Shown here: in pieces, positions 53,148-63,266 of the stretch
Layout of the letters: every line of letters begins with the position of its first letter
Numbering within the stretch: the stretch's first letter is position 1
DNA from: Dasania marina DSM 21967
Lineage (GTDB): Bacteria > Pseudomonadota > Gammaproteobacteria > Pseudomonadales > Dasaniaceae
Length of the DNA: 64,000 bases
Reading direction: 5' to 3'
Assembly: GCF_000373485.1 (NCBI RefSeq)
Contig: NZ_KB891575.1
Location: forward strand, 864,168-928,167
Position numbers and translations under genes: made by a program
The notes under the pieces: model-generated
Databases searched by the model: none
Told to the model about the DNA's origin: nothing
The model's input: the letters and a program-made list of their open reading frames with translations, nothing else

Positions 53148-54275
53148 ATGACAAATAATAAACAGGGTAAGGTGGTTCTTCAGATATTAAAGTCTGTTGA
53201 TAGTAGTATTAGTTCGGTGGCGTACTCTATCTCTGATGCCGTAAAAATTGCCGGGTTAAAGTCGCATACACTATTGTTACGGGGCAGTGATGAAAGTGCT
53301 CTTCATGCAAAGTTTGATAAGGTTGAAAGCCTTGATTTAGATGAGGAGCATTGGGAAGGCATTAGGCTCAAGCTTTTTTTTAAGCTGTTAAAGTATATAA
53401 AACGAACTCGCCCTGATGTGGTGTTAGTGCATCGCTATAAAGAGTTTGCCTTATTAGCCATCATTTCAAAAATAATAAAAGGGCCTAAAGTTGTCGCTGT
53501 TTTTCATGGAGAGCGTGGCTTTGCGTCATGGATTAGACGATTTTCGTGCTCGTTATATATGGATGAAAGATGTTATTTGGTGGCGGTTTCTGGCAGTGTT
53601 AAGCGTTATTTATTAAGTAATATTTCAGGTTTGCATCCGTCAAAAGTTCAGGTAATTCACAATGGAATAGACTTTAAAAAAATAGAGTCATCACTGCTGA
53701 AAAGAGATGAAGCAAGGGCTGCAATAGGTGTTAAAGCAGGTGATGTGGTATATGGCTCAATTGGCAGGCTAGTTAAGGCTAAGGGTACAGATGTATTAGT
53801 AAAGGCTTTTAGTGAAATAGCCACGTTAAACCCAAATGCAGTTTTGGTGCTGATGGGGGATGGTGCAGAGAAAAAGAAAATAGAAGCGCTGTGTGAATCG
53901 CTAGGAATTTGTTCTCAGGTAAAGATATTAGGTAATATAGAGTCGGCCTGCTGCTATTTAAAGGCGTTCGATTTTTTTGTTTTCCCGTCGTTGCGAGAAG
54001 GATTTGGATTGGCCTTAGTGGAGGCTATGGCGGCTAAAGTCCCCGTTATATTTTCGGATCTCGACATTTTTAGAACTTTAGCAATTGAGCATGAGTATAT
54101 GGTTAAAGCGGGGGATGTTGCAGGTTTGGCGCATAAAATGGAAGCGATAGCTTGCGAGGAAATGACCACACAGCAAGCTATTGTAGATAAACAGTATGCT
54201 TATGCCATAGAGCACTTTTCTGTAGAGCAGTCTATAGCGTCATATCGAAAATACCTAATTGAGAATTTATTGTGA
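53148..54275 (+). CDS. Glycosyltransferase, GT4 family
   Basis: A 375-residue GT-B enzyme. Seen are VIHNGIDFKKIESSLL, GSIGRLVKAKGTDVLVKAF, LMGDGAEKKKIEALC and PSLREGFGLALVEAMAA, with the E-x7-E pattern of GT4. It most likely adds a sugar to the LPS core or O-unit. Its stop overlaps the GTG start of the O-antigen ligase-type gene. The sugar donor is unknown. Confidence 0.9.
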   Translation: MTNNKQGKVVLQILKSVDSSISSVAYSISDAVKIAGLKSHTLLLRGSDESALHAKFDKVESLDLDEEHWEGIRLKLFFKLLKYIKRTRPDVVLVHRYKEFALLAIISKIIKGPKVVAVFHGERGFASWIRRFSCSLYMDERCYLVAVSGSVKRYLLSNISGLHPSKVQVIHNGIDFKKIESSLLKRDEARAAIGVKAGDVVYGSIGRLVKAKGTDVLVKAFSEIATLNPNAVLVLMGDGAEKKKIEALCESLGICSQVKILGNIESACCYLKAFDFFVFPSLREGFGLALVEAMAAKVPVIFSDLDIFRTLAIEHEYMVKAGDVAGLAHKMEAIACEEMTTQQAIVDKQYAYAIEHFSVEQSIASYRKYLIENLL

Positions 54276-55447
54276 TTAGCTCCAGTTTTAGTTCGCGAAA
54301 TGCGCTAGCGATATTTGTATTGATTGGGCTGGCATTATGCTTTGCATACCCTACTTTTTTGATTAGTAATTCCTCACCTAAGTCGGCTTATTATCTATTG
54401 GTTATTTTGCCAGGGCTAATATTGTTAGGTTTGGATTTTAAAGTTTTTGGAGAAAACGTCAAAGACAACCCTGCTATGCAATTGGTTGTTGTGATGATGG
54501 CATACTGGTGCTTAACCTTATTGTGGGGCAGTAACGATGTTGCTGATTCGCAGCTTAGGCGGGCGATTGCGGTGTTGATATATGTGTGCGTAGTTTGGCA
54601 TGTGCTAAGCCATTATTCTCAATTCATTAAGCATTTTTATACTTTGATGTTCTTGTTGTTTTTTGTGGGGTTTTTGTGGAGTTTAAGCAGTATTCTAGCA
54701 TCAAATGTTTTGTTGGCCGGATATCGATTAGGAACAGGTACGCCCTTTGGGCAAGCAATACATGCGGGGCATTACTACGGCACTTTTTTCTGCTTGACTT
54801 TAGGTTGGGCGTTGTTTGGCAGGGAAAGATTTTTGGTTGTGTTGTCGAGTTCAGTCTGTGTTTTGGCGTTGGTTGCGATAATATTAACTAAATCTAGAGG
54901 GGTATATTTAGCTACTGCTGTGGCGGTAGCCTTTGCTGCGGGACTGTACGTTTGGAGTAATAAAAAATTCCTATTGGCTACCTGTATATGCTTTGTGTTG
55001 ACGGCTTTAGCTTTGACTATCTATTACTATTTTCCTGGATTTTTTCTAAATCGCGGGAGTTCGCATCGCTTTGAAATATGGGGTGAATCTTGGCGCATGA
55101 TACAGAATAATTTTTGGTTTGGGTTGGGGTTAGGGGAAAGGCCTGGTATTACAGCCAGTAAGTTTTCTCATGCGCATAATTTGTATTTGAATATATGGCT
55201 AACAACTGGTGTGGTTGGGCTATTACTCTTTCTTTCCGCTGTGGCTGCAGTGCTAAATGGGGCGTTCAGGCAGCCACTATATAAGGAGGCTGGCTGTTTA
55301 ATCGCAATGGCCTTTTTCGGGGTCGCAATGATGACAGATTTACAGCAGCTAATAAATTCACCCAATGAGGCATGGTTGTGTTTTTGGTTCATTTTTGCAT
55401 GTTTAGCCACGAGAGGCTCCCCTGTTAATGCGCTTAAGCATGGGTAG
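54272..55447 (+). CDS. O-antigen ligase-type membrane protein (Wzy_C/WaaL family)
   Basis: A 391-residue protein with about 11-12 membrane helices and a GTG start that overlaps the upstream gene. The Wzy_C block is clear: LTKSRGVYLATAVA (about residues 206-219), then HRFEIWGESWRMI and FSHAHNLYLNIWLTTGVVG. Ligases of this family attach O-polysaccharide to lipid A-core in the periplasm; polymerases can look alike. Position between a core-type glycosyltransferase and Wzz fits WaaL, but a polymerase role is possible. Confidence 0.85.
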   Translation: MISSSFSSRNALAIFVLIGLALCFAYPTFLISNSSPKSAYYLLVILPGLILLGLDFKVFGENVKDNPAMQLVVVMMAYWCLTLLWGSNDVADSQLRRAIAVLIYVCVVWHVLSHYSQFIKHFYTLMFLLFFVGFLWSLSSILASNVLLAGYRLGTGTPFGQAIHAGHYYGTFFCLTLGWALFGRERFLVVLSSSVCVLALVAIILTKSRGVYLATAVAVAFAAGLYVWSNKKFLLATCICFVLTALALTIYYYFPGFFLNRGSSHRFEIWGESWRMIQNNFWFGLGLGERPGITASKFSHAHNLYLNIWLTTGVVGLLLFLSAVAAVLNGAFRQPLYKEAGCLIAMAFFGVAMMTDLQQLINSPNEAWLCFWFIFACLATRGSPVNALKHG

Positions 55448-55564
55448 TGATAAGGTGGTGAGGGCTATAAGTATAGATAGGGAGCATATTCAGTGTTCAG
55501 CTCTTGTATAAATGCTGTAAACTAGGCGCCTAAAAATTTTAATGAATAATATGGAAGAGTATGT

Positions 55565-56665
55565 ATGCAAACTTCGGACTCGGCGAATGTGCAGGCCCAG
55601 GATGAGATTGATCTATTTGAGCTAATGGCAGAGCTATGGGCCAGAAAGGCGCTTATAGCCGCTATAATAGTAGGTGCTATTTGCCTAGCTGTTGCCTATC
55701 TAATATATACACCCAAAGTCTATGAGGCAAAAGTCTATTTAAGTGAGGTGCAACCTGCAGATATAGCGATACTAAATGTCGTTGATAGTTATATGTCACA
55801 GTCTTCGGGGGATGCTATGCCTATATCTCGCCCCAGTAGCCCTGTGACTAAAGAGTCAGCTTTTGCGTTATTGCAAAAAAATCTCAACTCTATTGCTATG
55901 GCAACTGCCTATTTTAAACAGGATATAGAGGCTATCTATAGGGCTGGTGGTTCAACAGGCTCAGTAAATGAGCTGGCCAAAAACAACTTTTTGAAATCAT
56001 TGAATATCACCAAGCCGGGTAAAAACAGTGATTATTTAACAGTTGCCTACCAATATACTGATCCGGCGTACACTGCTAAGTGGCTAAATGGCTATATTCA
56101 CTATGTCAATAATCAAACCAAGCAAGAGCTACTGCAAGCAGCGCGTGTTAACAAAGCGCTGGCGATCGATGCTTATCATAAGCAGATTGCTTCGTTGAGG
56201 ATGGTCTATGCCCAAAGATTACAAGATAGAATTGTATTGCTAGAAGAGGCGTATGCTATTGCTAAAAAGTTGGATTTTAGAAAGCCGGCAGCGAGCAGTA
56301 TTGGCAATAAAACTTTAGTTAGCAAGCTTGATGAAAGCCTGCTTTATATTAGGGGGTATGAGGTATTAGAGGCTGAAATAGAAGCCCTAAAATCGCGCAA
56401 AGAAAAAGACCCATACATTCCCGAAATTCGCCCAATTCAGGAGCGAATAAGCTACTTAGAGTCTATAGCCTATGACAAAGATGTTCTCAAAGTGGCGAGT
56501 ATTGACAGCTGGGCTGCAGAGCCAGAAAGAAGTGTAAGGCCTAGTAAGGTGTTAGTGTTGATGTTCGCAGTTTTTGCGGGCGGCTTGCTTGGTGTGTTAG
56601 TTACGTTAATTAAGTGGGTTGTAGAGAATAGAAGAAACCGTCTCTTAAACAGCTCTTGTAAATAG
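55565..56665 (+). CDS. Wzz-type polysaccharide chain-length determinant
   Basis: A 366-residue protein with a typical Wzz layout: an N-terminal EIDLFELMAELWARKAL cytoplasmic start, a membrane helix (about residues 33-51), VYEAKVYLSEVQ, a long helical periplasmic part and a second helix (about 332-353, LMFAVFAGGLLGVLVTL). Such proteins set the length of O-antigen or a similar glycan together with Wzy. Two hydrophobic segments and a helical midpart are as expected. Wzy lies further along the same strand. Confidence 0.88.
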   Translation: MQTSDSANVQAQDEIDLFELMAELWARKALIAAIIVGAICLAVAYLIYTPKVYEAKVYLSEVQPADIAILNVVDSYMSQSSGDAMPISRPSSPVTKESAFALLQKNLNSIAMATAYFKQDIEAIYRAGGSTGSVNELAKNNFLKSLNITKPGKNSDYLTVAYQYTDPAYTAKWLNGYIHYVNNQTKQELLQAARVNKALAIDAYHKQIASLRMVYAQRLQDRIVLLEEAYAIAKKLDFRKPAASSIGNKTLVSKLDESLLYIRGYEVLEAEIEALKSRKEKDPYIPEIRPIQERISYLESIAYDKDVLKVASIDSWAAEPERSVRPSKVLVLMFAVFAGGLLGVLVTLIKWVVENRRNRLLNSSCK

Positions 56666-56790
56666 CTGTACTGATACGGGCGAATTGGTTCAACTCTAAC
56701 CTGATCTATGTATAATCCACGGGCCGGGCTAGGTGCTTCTTTTTGATGATTCCTGCCTTTGTAATGGATATTAAGGGTTCTACATAGCAT

Positions 56791-57912
56791 ATGAAAATTT
56801 TGACTGTATTTGGCACTCGTCCCGAAGCCATAAAAATGGCGCCATTGGTGCGTGCATTGGCTGCCAATAATAATATTGAATCTAAGGTCTGCGTAACGGC
56901 TCAGCACCGTGAAATGCTTGATCAGGTATTAGAGCTTTTTGAGATTAAACCTGAATATGATTTAAATATAATGAAACCTGGGCAAGGGCTAACAGATGTG
57001 ACTTGTAACATACTCCAAGGCTTAAAATCTGTACTGGCGGAATTTAAGCCTGATTATGTCTTGGTGCACGGAGATACATCAACAACATTATCCGCTGCAC
57101 TTGCAGCTTATTACCAGCAAATCCCAGTTGGCCATGTAGAAGCGGGTTTGCGTACAGGTAATATATACTCACCATGGCCGGAGGAGGCTAATCGTAAACT
57201 GACCGGTGCTTTGGCTAAGTATCACTTTGCTCCGACCTATGGCTCAAAAGCTAATTTGTTAAAAGAGGGGGTGGCAGAGGAAAGTATTATAGTGACGGGC
57301 AATACCGTTATAGACGCACTACTTGAGATAAAAGAAAAGATTGAGAAGAGTGCAAGCTTGCGCAGCAAGCTTGAGCAGTTATTCCCATTTGTAAGTAAAG
57401 AGCGCAAGTTGATTTTAATTACAGGCCATAGACGCGAGAGTTTTGGGGGAGGCTTTGAACGTATTTGCGAAGCTATTGCTGCACTGGCTAAAAAGCACCC
57501 GGACGTTCAGTTTCTGTATCCAGTACATCTTAATCCTAATGTGCAAGAGCCGGTCAATCGTTTACTGAGTGATTTAGAAAACGTGATTTTAATTGAACCG
57601 CAAGATTATTTACCTTTTGTTTATCTTATGTATCGATCATATATTATATTAACTGATTCGGGAGGGATTCAAGAAGAGGGGCCGTCGTTAGGTAAGCCGG
57701 TACTGGTGATGCGTGAAACAACAGAGCGCCCAGAAGCAGTCGATGCGGGGACAGTAAAGTTGGTGGGTACCGACGTGAAGGTTATAGTAGAAAGTGTCTC
57801 AGCGTTACTTACTAACAAAGATGAGTATAAACGCATGAGTTATGCGCACAATCCCTATGGAGATGGTAAGGCCTGTCAAAGGATAGTGGAAGCAATGGTC
57901 GGCCATGAATAA
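56791..57912 (+). CDS. wecB: UDP-N-acetylglucosamine 2-epimerase (non-hydrolysing)
   Basis: A 373-residue enzyme that converts UDP-GlcNAc to UDP-ManNAc. Seen are [18 protein letters not shown] at the start, [40 protein letters not shown] in pieces, and [20 protein letters not shown] near residue 290. The usual partner WecC (UDP-ManNAc dehydrogenase) is not next to it. Its stop overlaps the next gene by 8 bases, which indicates a joint transcript with the AT-rich O-antigen genes. Confidence 0.95.
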   Translation: MKILTVFGTRPEAIKMAPLVRALAANNNIESKVCVTAQHREMLDQVLELFEIKPEYDLNIMKPGQGLTDVTCNILQGLKSVLAEFKPDYVLVHGDTSTTLSAALAAYYQQIPVGHVEAGLRTGNIYSPWPEEANRKLTGALAKYHFAPTYGSKANLLKEGVAEESIIVTGNTVIDALLEIKEKIEKSASLRSKLEQLFPFVSKERKLILITGHRRESFGGGFERICEAIAALAKKHPDVQFLYPVHLNPNVQEPVNRLLSDLENVILIEPQDYLPFVYLMYRSYIILTDSGGIQEEGPSLGKPVLVMRETTERPEAVDAGTVKLVGTDVKVIVESVSALLTNKDEYKRMSYAHNPYGDGKACQRIVEAMVGHE

Positions 57913-58735
57913 TAAATATTTATTTATAGATCGTACTTCGGTTGGCTGGGAGCATAAAGATTTCAACAAATATTACATAGAAGAATATTCGTTGAAAAAT
58001 GAAGGCAGTTTTTACATATGCATGAATGAAGATATTGATTTTTCGATTGTGTCATGCAGGGAAAATTTAATAAAAAAAGGATTGTTAAAGCTAATATTTT
58101 TTATTTTAAAAAATAAGCCTAGAGTTGTCTTTCTATGCATGACAAAAAAAGATTATTGGTTGGCATTGTTCACTTGTGTATTTACAGATGTGTCTTTTAT
58201 TGTTCATAAATACAATCTTAATGCCAATAAATACTCTTTAGTGCACAGAATGCTTTATAAAATCATAGTTTTTATGGGTGTGAAGCCAATGTTTCAAGAT
58301 GAGCCTGTGTCTGAATGCTTTAGTGGAACTATTGATAATATAAACCCTTTTAGGGGATTTGTTAATTCAGGGGTCGTATATGATAGCAAAGACTATGTCG
58401 TTAAAAGAATAATCTTCGTTGGAAATGGTACTGAGGATAAAGCTCCAGAAAAGGCGAAGGCTTATGCGCAAGCTAAAGGGTACAGTTTTTTACAGCTATG
58501 CGATATCAGCATAAAAACCATAAAGATAGATACAATGGTACTGCCGTTCAATAAGTATAGCTTTGAATATGGTGATGTAGTGTGGGGGTGCTATAAGAGA
58601 AAAGAATATAATGGTGTGCAAAGTGGACTGCCATTTTTTTCTTTACAGCACAATGTCCCAATACTGGTGGAAAGCACTAGTAGTTTTTTAAGGTTCAGTT
58701 GTTCTCACGGTAATTATTTGATAATGAAAGGGTAA
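57905..58735 (+). CDS. Hypothetical protein, possible glycosyltransferase-like
   Basis: I do not recognise a family with confidence. The 276-residue protein is AT-rich in codon use. It has an FKRYFI-like N-terminal region, a hydrophobic segment about 70-100 ([20 protein letters not shown]), and later [20 protein letters not shown] single Rossmann-like half of a GT-B fold is a possible reading. It overlaps wecB by 8 bases and precedes a glycosyltransferase by 3, so a role in the same glycan is likely. Confidence 0.6.
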   Translation: MNNKYLFIDRTSVGWEHKDFNKYYIEEYSLKNEGSFYICMNEDIDFSIVSCRENLIKKGLLKLIFFILKNKPRVVFLCMTKKDYWLALFTCVFTDVSFIVHKYNLNANKYSLVHRMLYKIIVFMGVKPMFQDEPVSECFSGTIDNINPFRGFVNSGVVYDSKDYVVKRIIFVGNGTEDKAPEKAKAYAQAKGYSFLQLCDISIKTIKIDTMVLPFNKYSFEYGDVVWGCYKRKEYNGVQSGLPFFSLQHNVPILVESTSSFLRFSCSHGNYLIMKG

Positions 58736-58738
58736 TGT

Positions 58739-59935
58739 ATGGCTAATCTTTACATATTTAGCTCTTCATTGGGCAGGTATGAGGACTCACAGGCTATAAG
58801 AATAGGTAATTATTTAAATTCTGAGGTTTTGAAAGATAAATTCGCAAGTATTAATATCTTTGGGATAGGTGTAGGGCTGGCTAGAGGGTACAGGGTCATG
58901 GATGTGACCGGGGGGGTAGAAAATTATAGTCAGGCCTCCGGATTTTTAAGAAGAAATATAGAGTACAGATTTTGCTACCCAGACAAATATAAGGGCTTGC
59001 GTGATTTTGTATACCGGAAAATTGTAAGTCTCGTAAAAGATGATGATGTGGTTATTAGTGCGTCAGGTTCAGTAGAAGCTCATCTTGGGGTGTTAAAGGC
59101 GAGAAAAGAGAAAGAGTTTATTTGGGTGGCTGATTACGGAGATCCTTTGAGTTACGTCGAAAAAAAAATGAGGCCTTGGTTTTATAAGAGGTCTGTACGT
59201 GACGAGAAAGAAATAGTAAAAACATCAAACCTGGTGCTGGTGACGACGAATGAAACAAAAAATTTGTTTTGTAAAACTTATTTTGCGAAAAACATAGAAG
59301 CGATTGAATATGGATTTCAGAATGTAGTAATAGAAAAGGAGAAAACGTTTTGTGGTGGTATGGTTAGTGCTGGTCATATAGGGGTGGCATATAAATCTAA
59401 TAGAGATATGAGGCCGCTCATTCATTCGTTAGCGGAGCTAACGAATGAGGGAGTGAGAGTGGATTTTTATTTGGCGGGGCCGAGAAGCGCTGCGTTTGAT
59501 AGGCTGGCAAAACTATACTCAAAACAGAAAAGTTTTTTTAATTACAACAGTAATGATTACATAGAGTATGAAGAATCAATAGAGAGGCTAAAAAAATTTG
59601 ATATTATGCCTATCATCGGGAATAAGTCAGTATATCAAATACCTGGTAAATGTTTTATTTTGATCTCATTGCCCATACCAATACTATATATTAAGCAAAC
59701 AAACGACGACCCTTTTTTGAAATTGTTTGCGGATGCCGGAGGGGTTTTGGTGTGTGAGAACAAAAAGTCAGCAATTAGAAAAAAATTGACTTTTTACCTC
59801 GAGAATCAAAAGCAAATAAAAGAGGCAGCGAAGAGTCGAATACATAATAAAGCCGTTCAAATGTACAATGAAAAGAATACAACTAAAAGACTAATGAATA
59901 TAATTGATGAACTATATAAAGAGCGTAATAAATAA
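58739..59935 (+). CDS. Glycosyltransferase-like protein (GT-B fold)
   Basis: A 398-residue protein in the O-antigen block. It shows DDVVISASGSVEAHLGVLKA in the N-terminal half, AGHIGVAYKSNRDMRPLIHSL and VDFYLAGPRSAAFDRLAKLY in the C-terminal half, where nucleotide sugar binding is usual. Similarity to named GT families is weak. The gene overlaps the start of the next by 29 bases. The most likely job is addition of one sugar to the O-unit. Confidence 0.7.
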   Translation: MANLYIFSSSLGRYEDSQAIRIGNYLNSEVLKDKFASINIFGIGVGLARGYRVMDVTGGVENYSQASGFLRRNIEYRFCYPDKYKGLRDFVYRKIVSLVKDDDVVISASGSVEAHLGVLKARKEKEFIWVADYGDPLSYVEKKMRPWFYKRSVRDEKEIVKTSNLVLVTTNETKNLFCKTYFAKNIEAIEYGFQNVVIEKEKTFCGGMVSAGHIGVAYKSNRDMRPLIHSLAELTNEGVRVDFYLAGPRSAAFDRLAKLYSKQKSFFNYNSNDYIEYEESIERLKKFDIMPIIGNKSVYQIPGKCFILISLPIPILYIKQTNDDPFLKLFADAGGVLVCENKKSAIRKKLTFYLENQKQIKEAAKSRIHNKAVQMYNEKNTTKRLMNIIDELYKERNK

Positions 59936-60992
59936 GCTTGTGTTGATGAGCTCAGGAGTGTTGGCGGCAAAGTTTCTATCGTTAACTATAATCGCATTAT
60001 TGATAAGTCAAGATCCAGATTCGGCTCTGCATTATTTTGAAATTTCAATATATAGTGGTTTGCTGGGAGCTCTTTTCCTACTAGGTGTTGTTTTTGGGTT
60101 GCAAGTAGATGGATTCCGAGTAGGTAAATTTGCAGCCGCTATTTTTTCTTTTTTAATTGTCGTTTTTGTCGGCTTATCAATATCGGTTTTATTGGATGTT
60201 TCTGCTGCTCTTGCGCTGTCGTCTGTACTGAGTTCAGTAGTGGCTGTGACTATTGCGTATGCATATCGGAATAGTAACTATGGGCCAAAAATACAATTAG
60301 CGTTTGTTGTAATACAGCAGCCTGCAATATTTATTATCGCTAGTTATATAGAAAAGGAAATTAAATGCAGTGATTTACTAAGTCTGGCAAGCAATTCTGC
60401 AGTTTATTTGTGTGCTGGTGTATTACTATTGTCGTTGCCTATTGTAGTAAGTGTAAAGGTTTCATTAAAATCTATAGAAGTTTTTCTTGTTTGTTTAATG
60501 ACTTATTTGGTGGTTACAAACGGCTTAGAGGTGTCGCCGGACTCTAGTGCTTTTTATGTTTGGCTTGCTGTGCAGATTGGCGGGGCTACAGTTTTTGTTG
60601 GCAATAGTATTTCATATTATTTAATGGAGCATTATAGGCGTATCAGTGATGGTAAAGTAGCATATTATTATAAAGTATATGATGTCTTTCTTGTTGCATC
60701 TTTCTTTCTTTTTTTATTTGTTATATTTGTGGATACAAATTATGACGAATTCATGTATGCGATACTGTTGACAATGCAGGGGCTGGGTAAAGCGGCAAGC
60801 TCTATCATTCTGACGAGTGAAAAATATTGGACTATTTCTGTTGCCAATATTTTATCAGCTGGATTTTTGTTTTTGTCGTATCAGTATGTATTGTGGGATG
60901 ATTTCAGAACAACAATTATCGTATTGATAGCTGCTAATTTTATCTCCGTATTATGGATCGTGGCGTCAGGAAGATTACTTAAACATGGATAG
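59907..60992 (+). CDS. Polytopic membrane protein, possible O-unit flippase (Wzx-like)
   Basis: A 361-residue protein with about 10 hydrophobic helices, fewer than the 12 of most Wzx flippases. Recognisable are LAAKFLSLTIIALLIS at the start and ILSAGFLFLSYQYVLW near the end. The gene lies before Wzy in a glycan cluster that otherwise lacks a flippase, which suggests the Wzx role. The start ATG at 59907 overlaps the previous gene by 29 bases; an ATG at 59946 is an alternative that would avoid most of this overlap. Similarity to named families is weak. Confidence 0.6.
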   Translation: MNYIKSVINKLVLMSSGVLAAKFLSLTIIALLISQDPDSALHYFEISIYSGLLGALFLLGVVFGLQVDGFRVGKFAAAIFSFLIVVFVGLSISVLLDVSAALALSSVLSSVVAVTIAYAYRNSNYGPKIQLAFVVIQQPAIFIIASYIEKEIKCSDLLSLASNSAVYLCAGVLLLSLPIVVSVKVSLKSIEVFLVCLMTYLVVTNGLEVSPDSSAFYVWLAVQIGGATVFVGNSISYYLMEHYRRISDGKVAYYYKVYDVFLVASFFLFLFVIFVDTNYDEFMYAILLTMQGLGKAASSIILTSEKYWTISVANILSAGFLFLSYQYVLWDDFRTTIIVLIAANFISVLWIVASGRLLKHG

Positions 60993-62208
60993 TTATTTAT
61001 TTTACCCGTATTTGATAATTTTTATCTTGCTTCTGGCCTATGATATTTCTATTGCGAAAAGAATTTCTGTTTCTACGCTAGTAGTCGTGGTCGTTGTTTT
61101 CATTATATTACTTCCGTCAAGTCAGCATGATGACGGTTGGTTATGGCGCTTTGCATTATTGGGAGTTGTGGCATCGGTTTTTATAGAGTATCTATTTCTA
61201 GCAAGGTGGGCTAAAAGTAAAAGTTACTATTTTAATGATAATGATAATGTAAATTGCAATATAACTATTCTAGGTGTGGCGGGGCTGTTGGTTTATTCCT
61301 GGCATGCGATGTCATTGATTATAGAAAGTGGTGGTTTTATTGATGCGCTAATACGTGCACGAGTGGATCAATATTTAACAGAGGGGGTGTTGGAGTCGTC
61401 ATTTTTCAAAGCAGTCTCATATATATTATTGCCTTTTACGATAATAACAATAGGCGACTATCACCTAAGAGGGAAAATCAAAAATTTTTATATTGCAATG
61501 TCCATTATGTGTTTATATTTACTAATGGTTGCTGAGACACGACTGCCATTATTATTCTTAATACTGACTCCAGTATATATATGGTTTTTTAAATTAAAAG
61601 TAATTAAAAGATACATTGCATTCTTTGTGATGGGTCCAATTGGGCTTTTGCTGTTTATTTTATATGTAAACCTTGGTGCATTGTTAAGGTCTGGTGTTGC
61701 TTATGGATTATCATTGGAAAAACTATTAAGTAATAGCTCTTTCGTTGAACAGATGGGGTATAGGGCATGGATTTCAGATGTCGTTCGCTATGTCGATGTG
61801 CACGGTATAGATTATGGCTGGCAATGGACTGCCGCTCCTTGGCTGAATTTTATTCCCAGATTTATATGGGAAGGGAAACCTATAACTTCAACTTCAAATA
61901 GATTACATGAGGAGGTTGGAGGTATGATATTAGGAGATGGTAATTATATAACAACATATACCATCTTTGGTGAGGGGTATCATCAGCTTGGCTATCTTGG
62001 GGTGGCTTTATCTCCAATCATACTCGTTGGCTTATATTATACTTGCTATCGACTAGTGAGGAGTATCAGAGGGAGCGAGTTTTTTATGGTCTGGATGCTC
62101 TTTAGGTTCATTCCTTTCATTAGAGCGGAGCAGCCATTTTTTATGGTTATGGTTTTTGCTGCAGAAATATTTTTAATCAAGCTGATTAGTAGGTTTAAAT
62201 GGATATAG
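60985..62208 (+). CDS. O-antigen polymerase (Wzy-like)
   Basis: A 407-residue membrane protein with about 11-12 helices and a large periplasmic loop near residues 240-320 (MGYRAWISDVVRYVDVHG, then WLNFIPRFIWEGKPITSTSN and GEGYHQLGYLGVALSPII). This is the layout of oligosaccharide repeat-unit polymerases that act with Wzz. The start overlaps the upstream gene by 8 bases and its stop overlaps the next gene by 10 bases. Precise repeat specificity is unknown. Confidence 0.8.
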   Translation: MDSYLFYPYLIIFILLLAYDISIAKRISVSTLVVVVVVFIILLPSSQHDDGWLWRFALLGVVASVFIEYLFLARWAKSKSYYFNDNDNVNCNITILGVAGLLVYSWHAMSLIIESGGFIDALIRARVDQYLTEGVLESSFFKAVSYILLPFTIITIGDYHLRGKIKNFYIAMSIMCLYLLMVAETRLPLLFLILTPVYIWFFKLKVIKRYIAFFVMGPIGLLLFILYVNLGALLRSGVAYGLSLEKLLSNSSFVEQMGYRAWISDVVRYVDVHGIDYGWQWTAAPWLNFIPRFIWEGKPITSTSNRLHEEVGGMILGDGNYITTYTIFGEGYHQLGYLGVALSPIILVGLYYTCYRLVRSIRGSEFFMVWMLFRFIPFIRAEQPFFMVMVFAAEIFLIKLISRFKWI

Positions 62209-63266
62209 GTTTTTTTCATACAGCAAATAGCGATTATGTGCGCGTTAAAAAAATAATGGAAAGCTTTTTAAAGAAAGGTGACAAGATAACTTATTATGGC
62301 GCTGTTCGTGGAAGTGAAAAGTGGAATATATTGCCGAGTGCAATATATTCTGGCGTCAGGCTGCCGCATGGGTTGAGAAGTATTTTTTCATATGTGGTAT
62401 ATCTCGTGAAAGCCATTTATTTTCTGAGGAGAATAAAGGCCGATATTGTGATCGTAACTAATGAAGAGCTAATGCTGATTCCTTTCTTGTCTAGATATAA
62501 GGGGTATGTATGCCTGGATGCTATCGATGCTTTGGATATACGTAGGTCGGATAGTATTTTAACAAAATTTTTCACGGTATTGGCAAGGAAAAGAGCAGAT
62601 TTGATAGTCGAGGTGGAAGAGTTTAGGTCTGACAGATTTCCTGAGTTTAAAAATAAAACAGTAGTTGTTAGAAATATCCCTATAAGGTGTAATGAAAGCA
62701 AAGAAGAAAATTATAAAATAGATGTAACCCTTACTCCTTTTATTTTTGCCTATGGTTCACTGAGGGAAAATTTGAATGGCATCGAGGTGCTTTTGGATGT
62801 GCTCGATAAAATGAATGAAGATGGCAGGAAATGCTCTCTAATAATAGCTGGTTTTATTCACGATAAAGATTTATTAAATGATATTTTGCGTAGATCATAT
62901 ATTTGTTACGTGGGTAAAATAAAATCTGAGGAGTGTATGAATATTGCAAGGAGATCGATTGGGGTCTTCGCGTACTATCGACCTATAAATCTTAATTTTA
63001 TAATGGCTGCTCCGAATAAATATTATGAAGCTCAGATGAGCAATGTTCCATTACTTATTAATTCTGAATGTGTGATCTCAAAGTCAGCAGAGCAGAAAGG
63101 TTTTGGTCTTAGTGGTAAGTATGATGATAGGAATACATTACTTAAAAATATTAATTATATAATCGATAACAGAGGCTTTCAGAAGACAATAAGGGTTAGT
63201 GATTCGTGGGAGAGAGATTTCGATAAGCTGTACGGGAGGTTGTTAAATGAACTGTCTGATTTTTAA
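62199..63266 (+). CDS. Glycosyltransferase, GT4-like
   Basis: A 355-residue protein with a GT-B layout. Seen are KADIVIVTNEELMLIPFL in the first domain, VRNIPIRCNESKEEN at the linker, FIFAYGSLRENLNGIEVLLDVL, then LIIAGFIHDKDLLNDIL and AAPNKYYEAQMSNVPLLIN near the C-terminal sugar-binding helix, where the E-x7-E pattern would be. It is AT-rich. It overlaps both neighbours, by 10 and 20 bases. Confidence 0.8.
   Translation: MDIGFFHTANSDYVRVKKIMESFLKKGDKITYYGAVRGSEKWNILPSAIYSGVRLPHGLRSIFSYVVYLVKAIYFLRRIKADIVIVTNEELMLIPFLSRYKGYVCLDAIDALDIRRSDSILTKFFTVLARKRADLIVEVEEFRSDRFPEFKNKTVVVRNIPIRCNESKEENYKIDVTLTPFIFAYGSLRENLNGIEVLLDVLDKMNEDGRKCSLIIAGFIHDKDLLNDILRRSYICYVGKIKSEECMNIARRSIGVFAYYRPINLNFIMAAPNKYYEAQMSNVPLLINSECVISKSAEQKGFGLSGKYDDRNTLLKNINYIIDNRGFQKTIRVSDSWERDFDKLYGRLLNELSDF

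Noticed and set aside
50147..57900. JUMPstart/ops element before the O-antigen genes
   Set aside because: No GGCGGTAG core was found in the upstream spaces examined.
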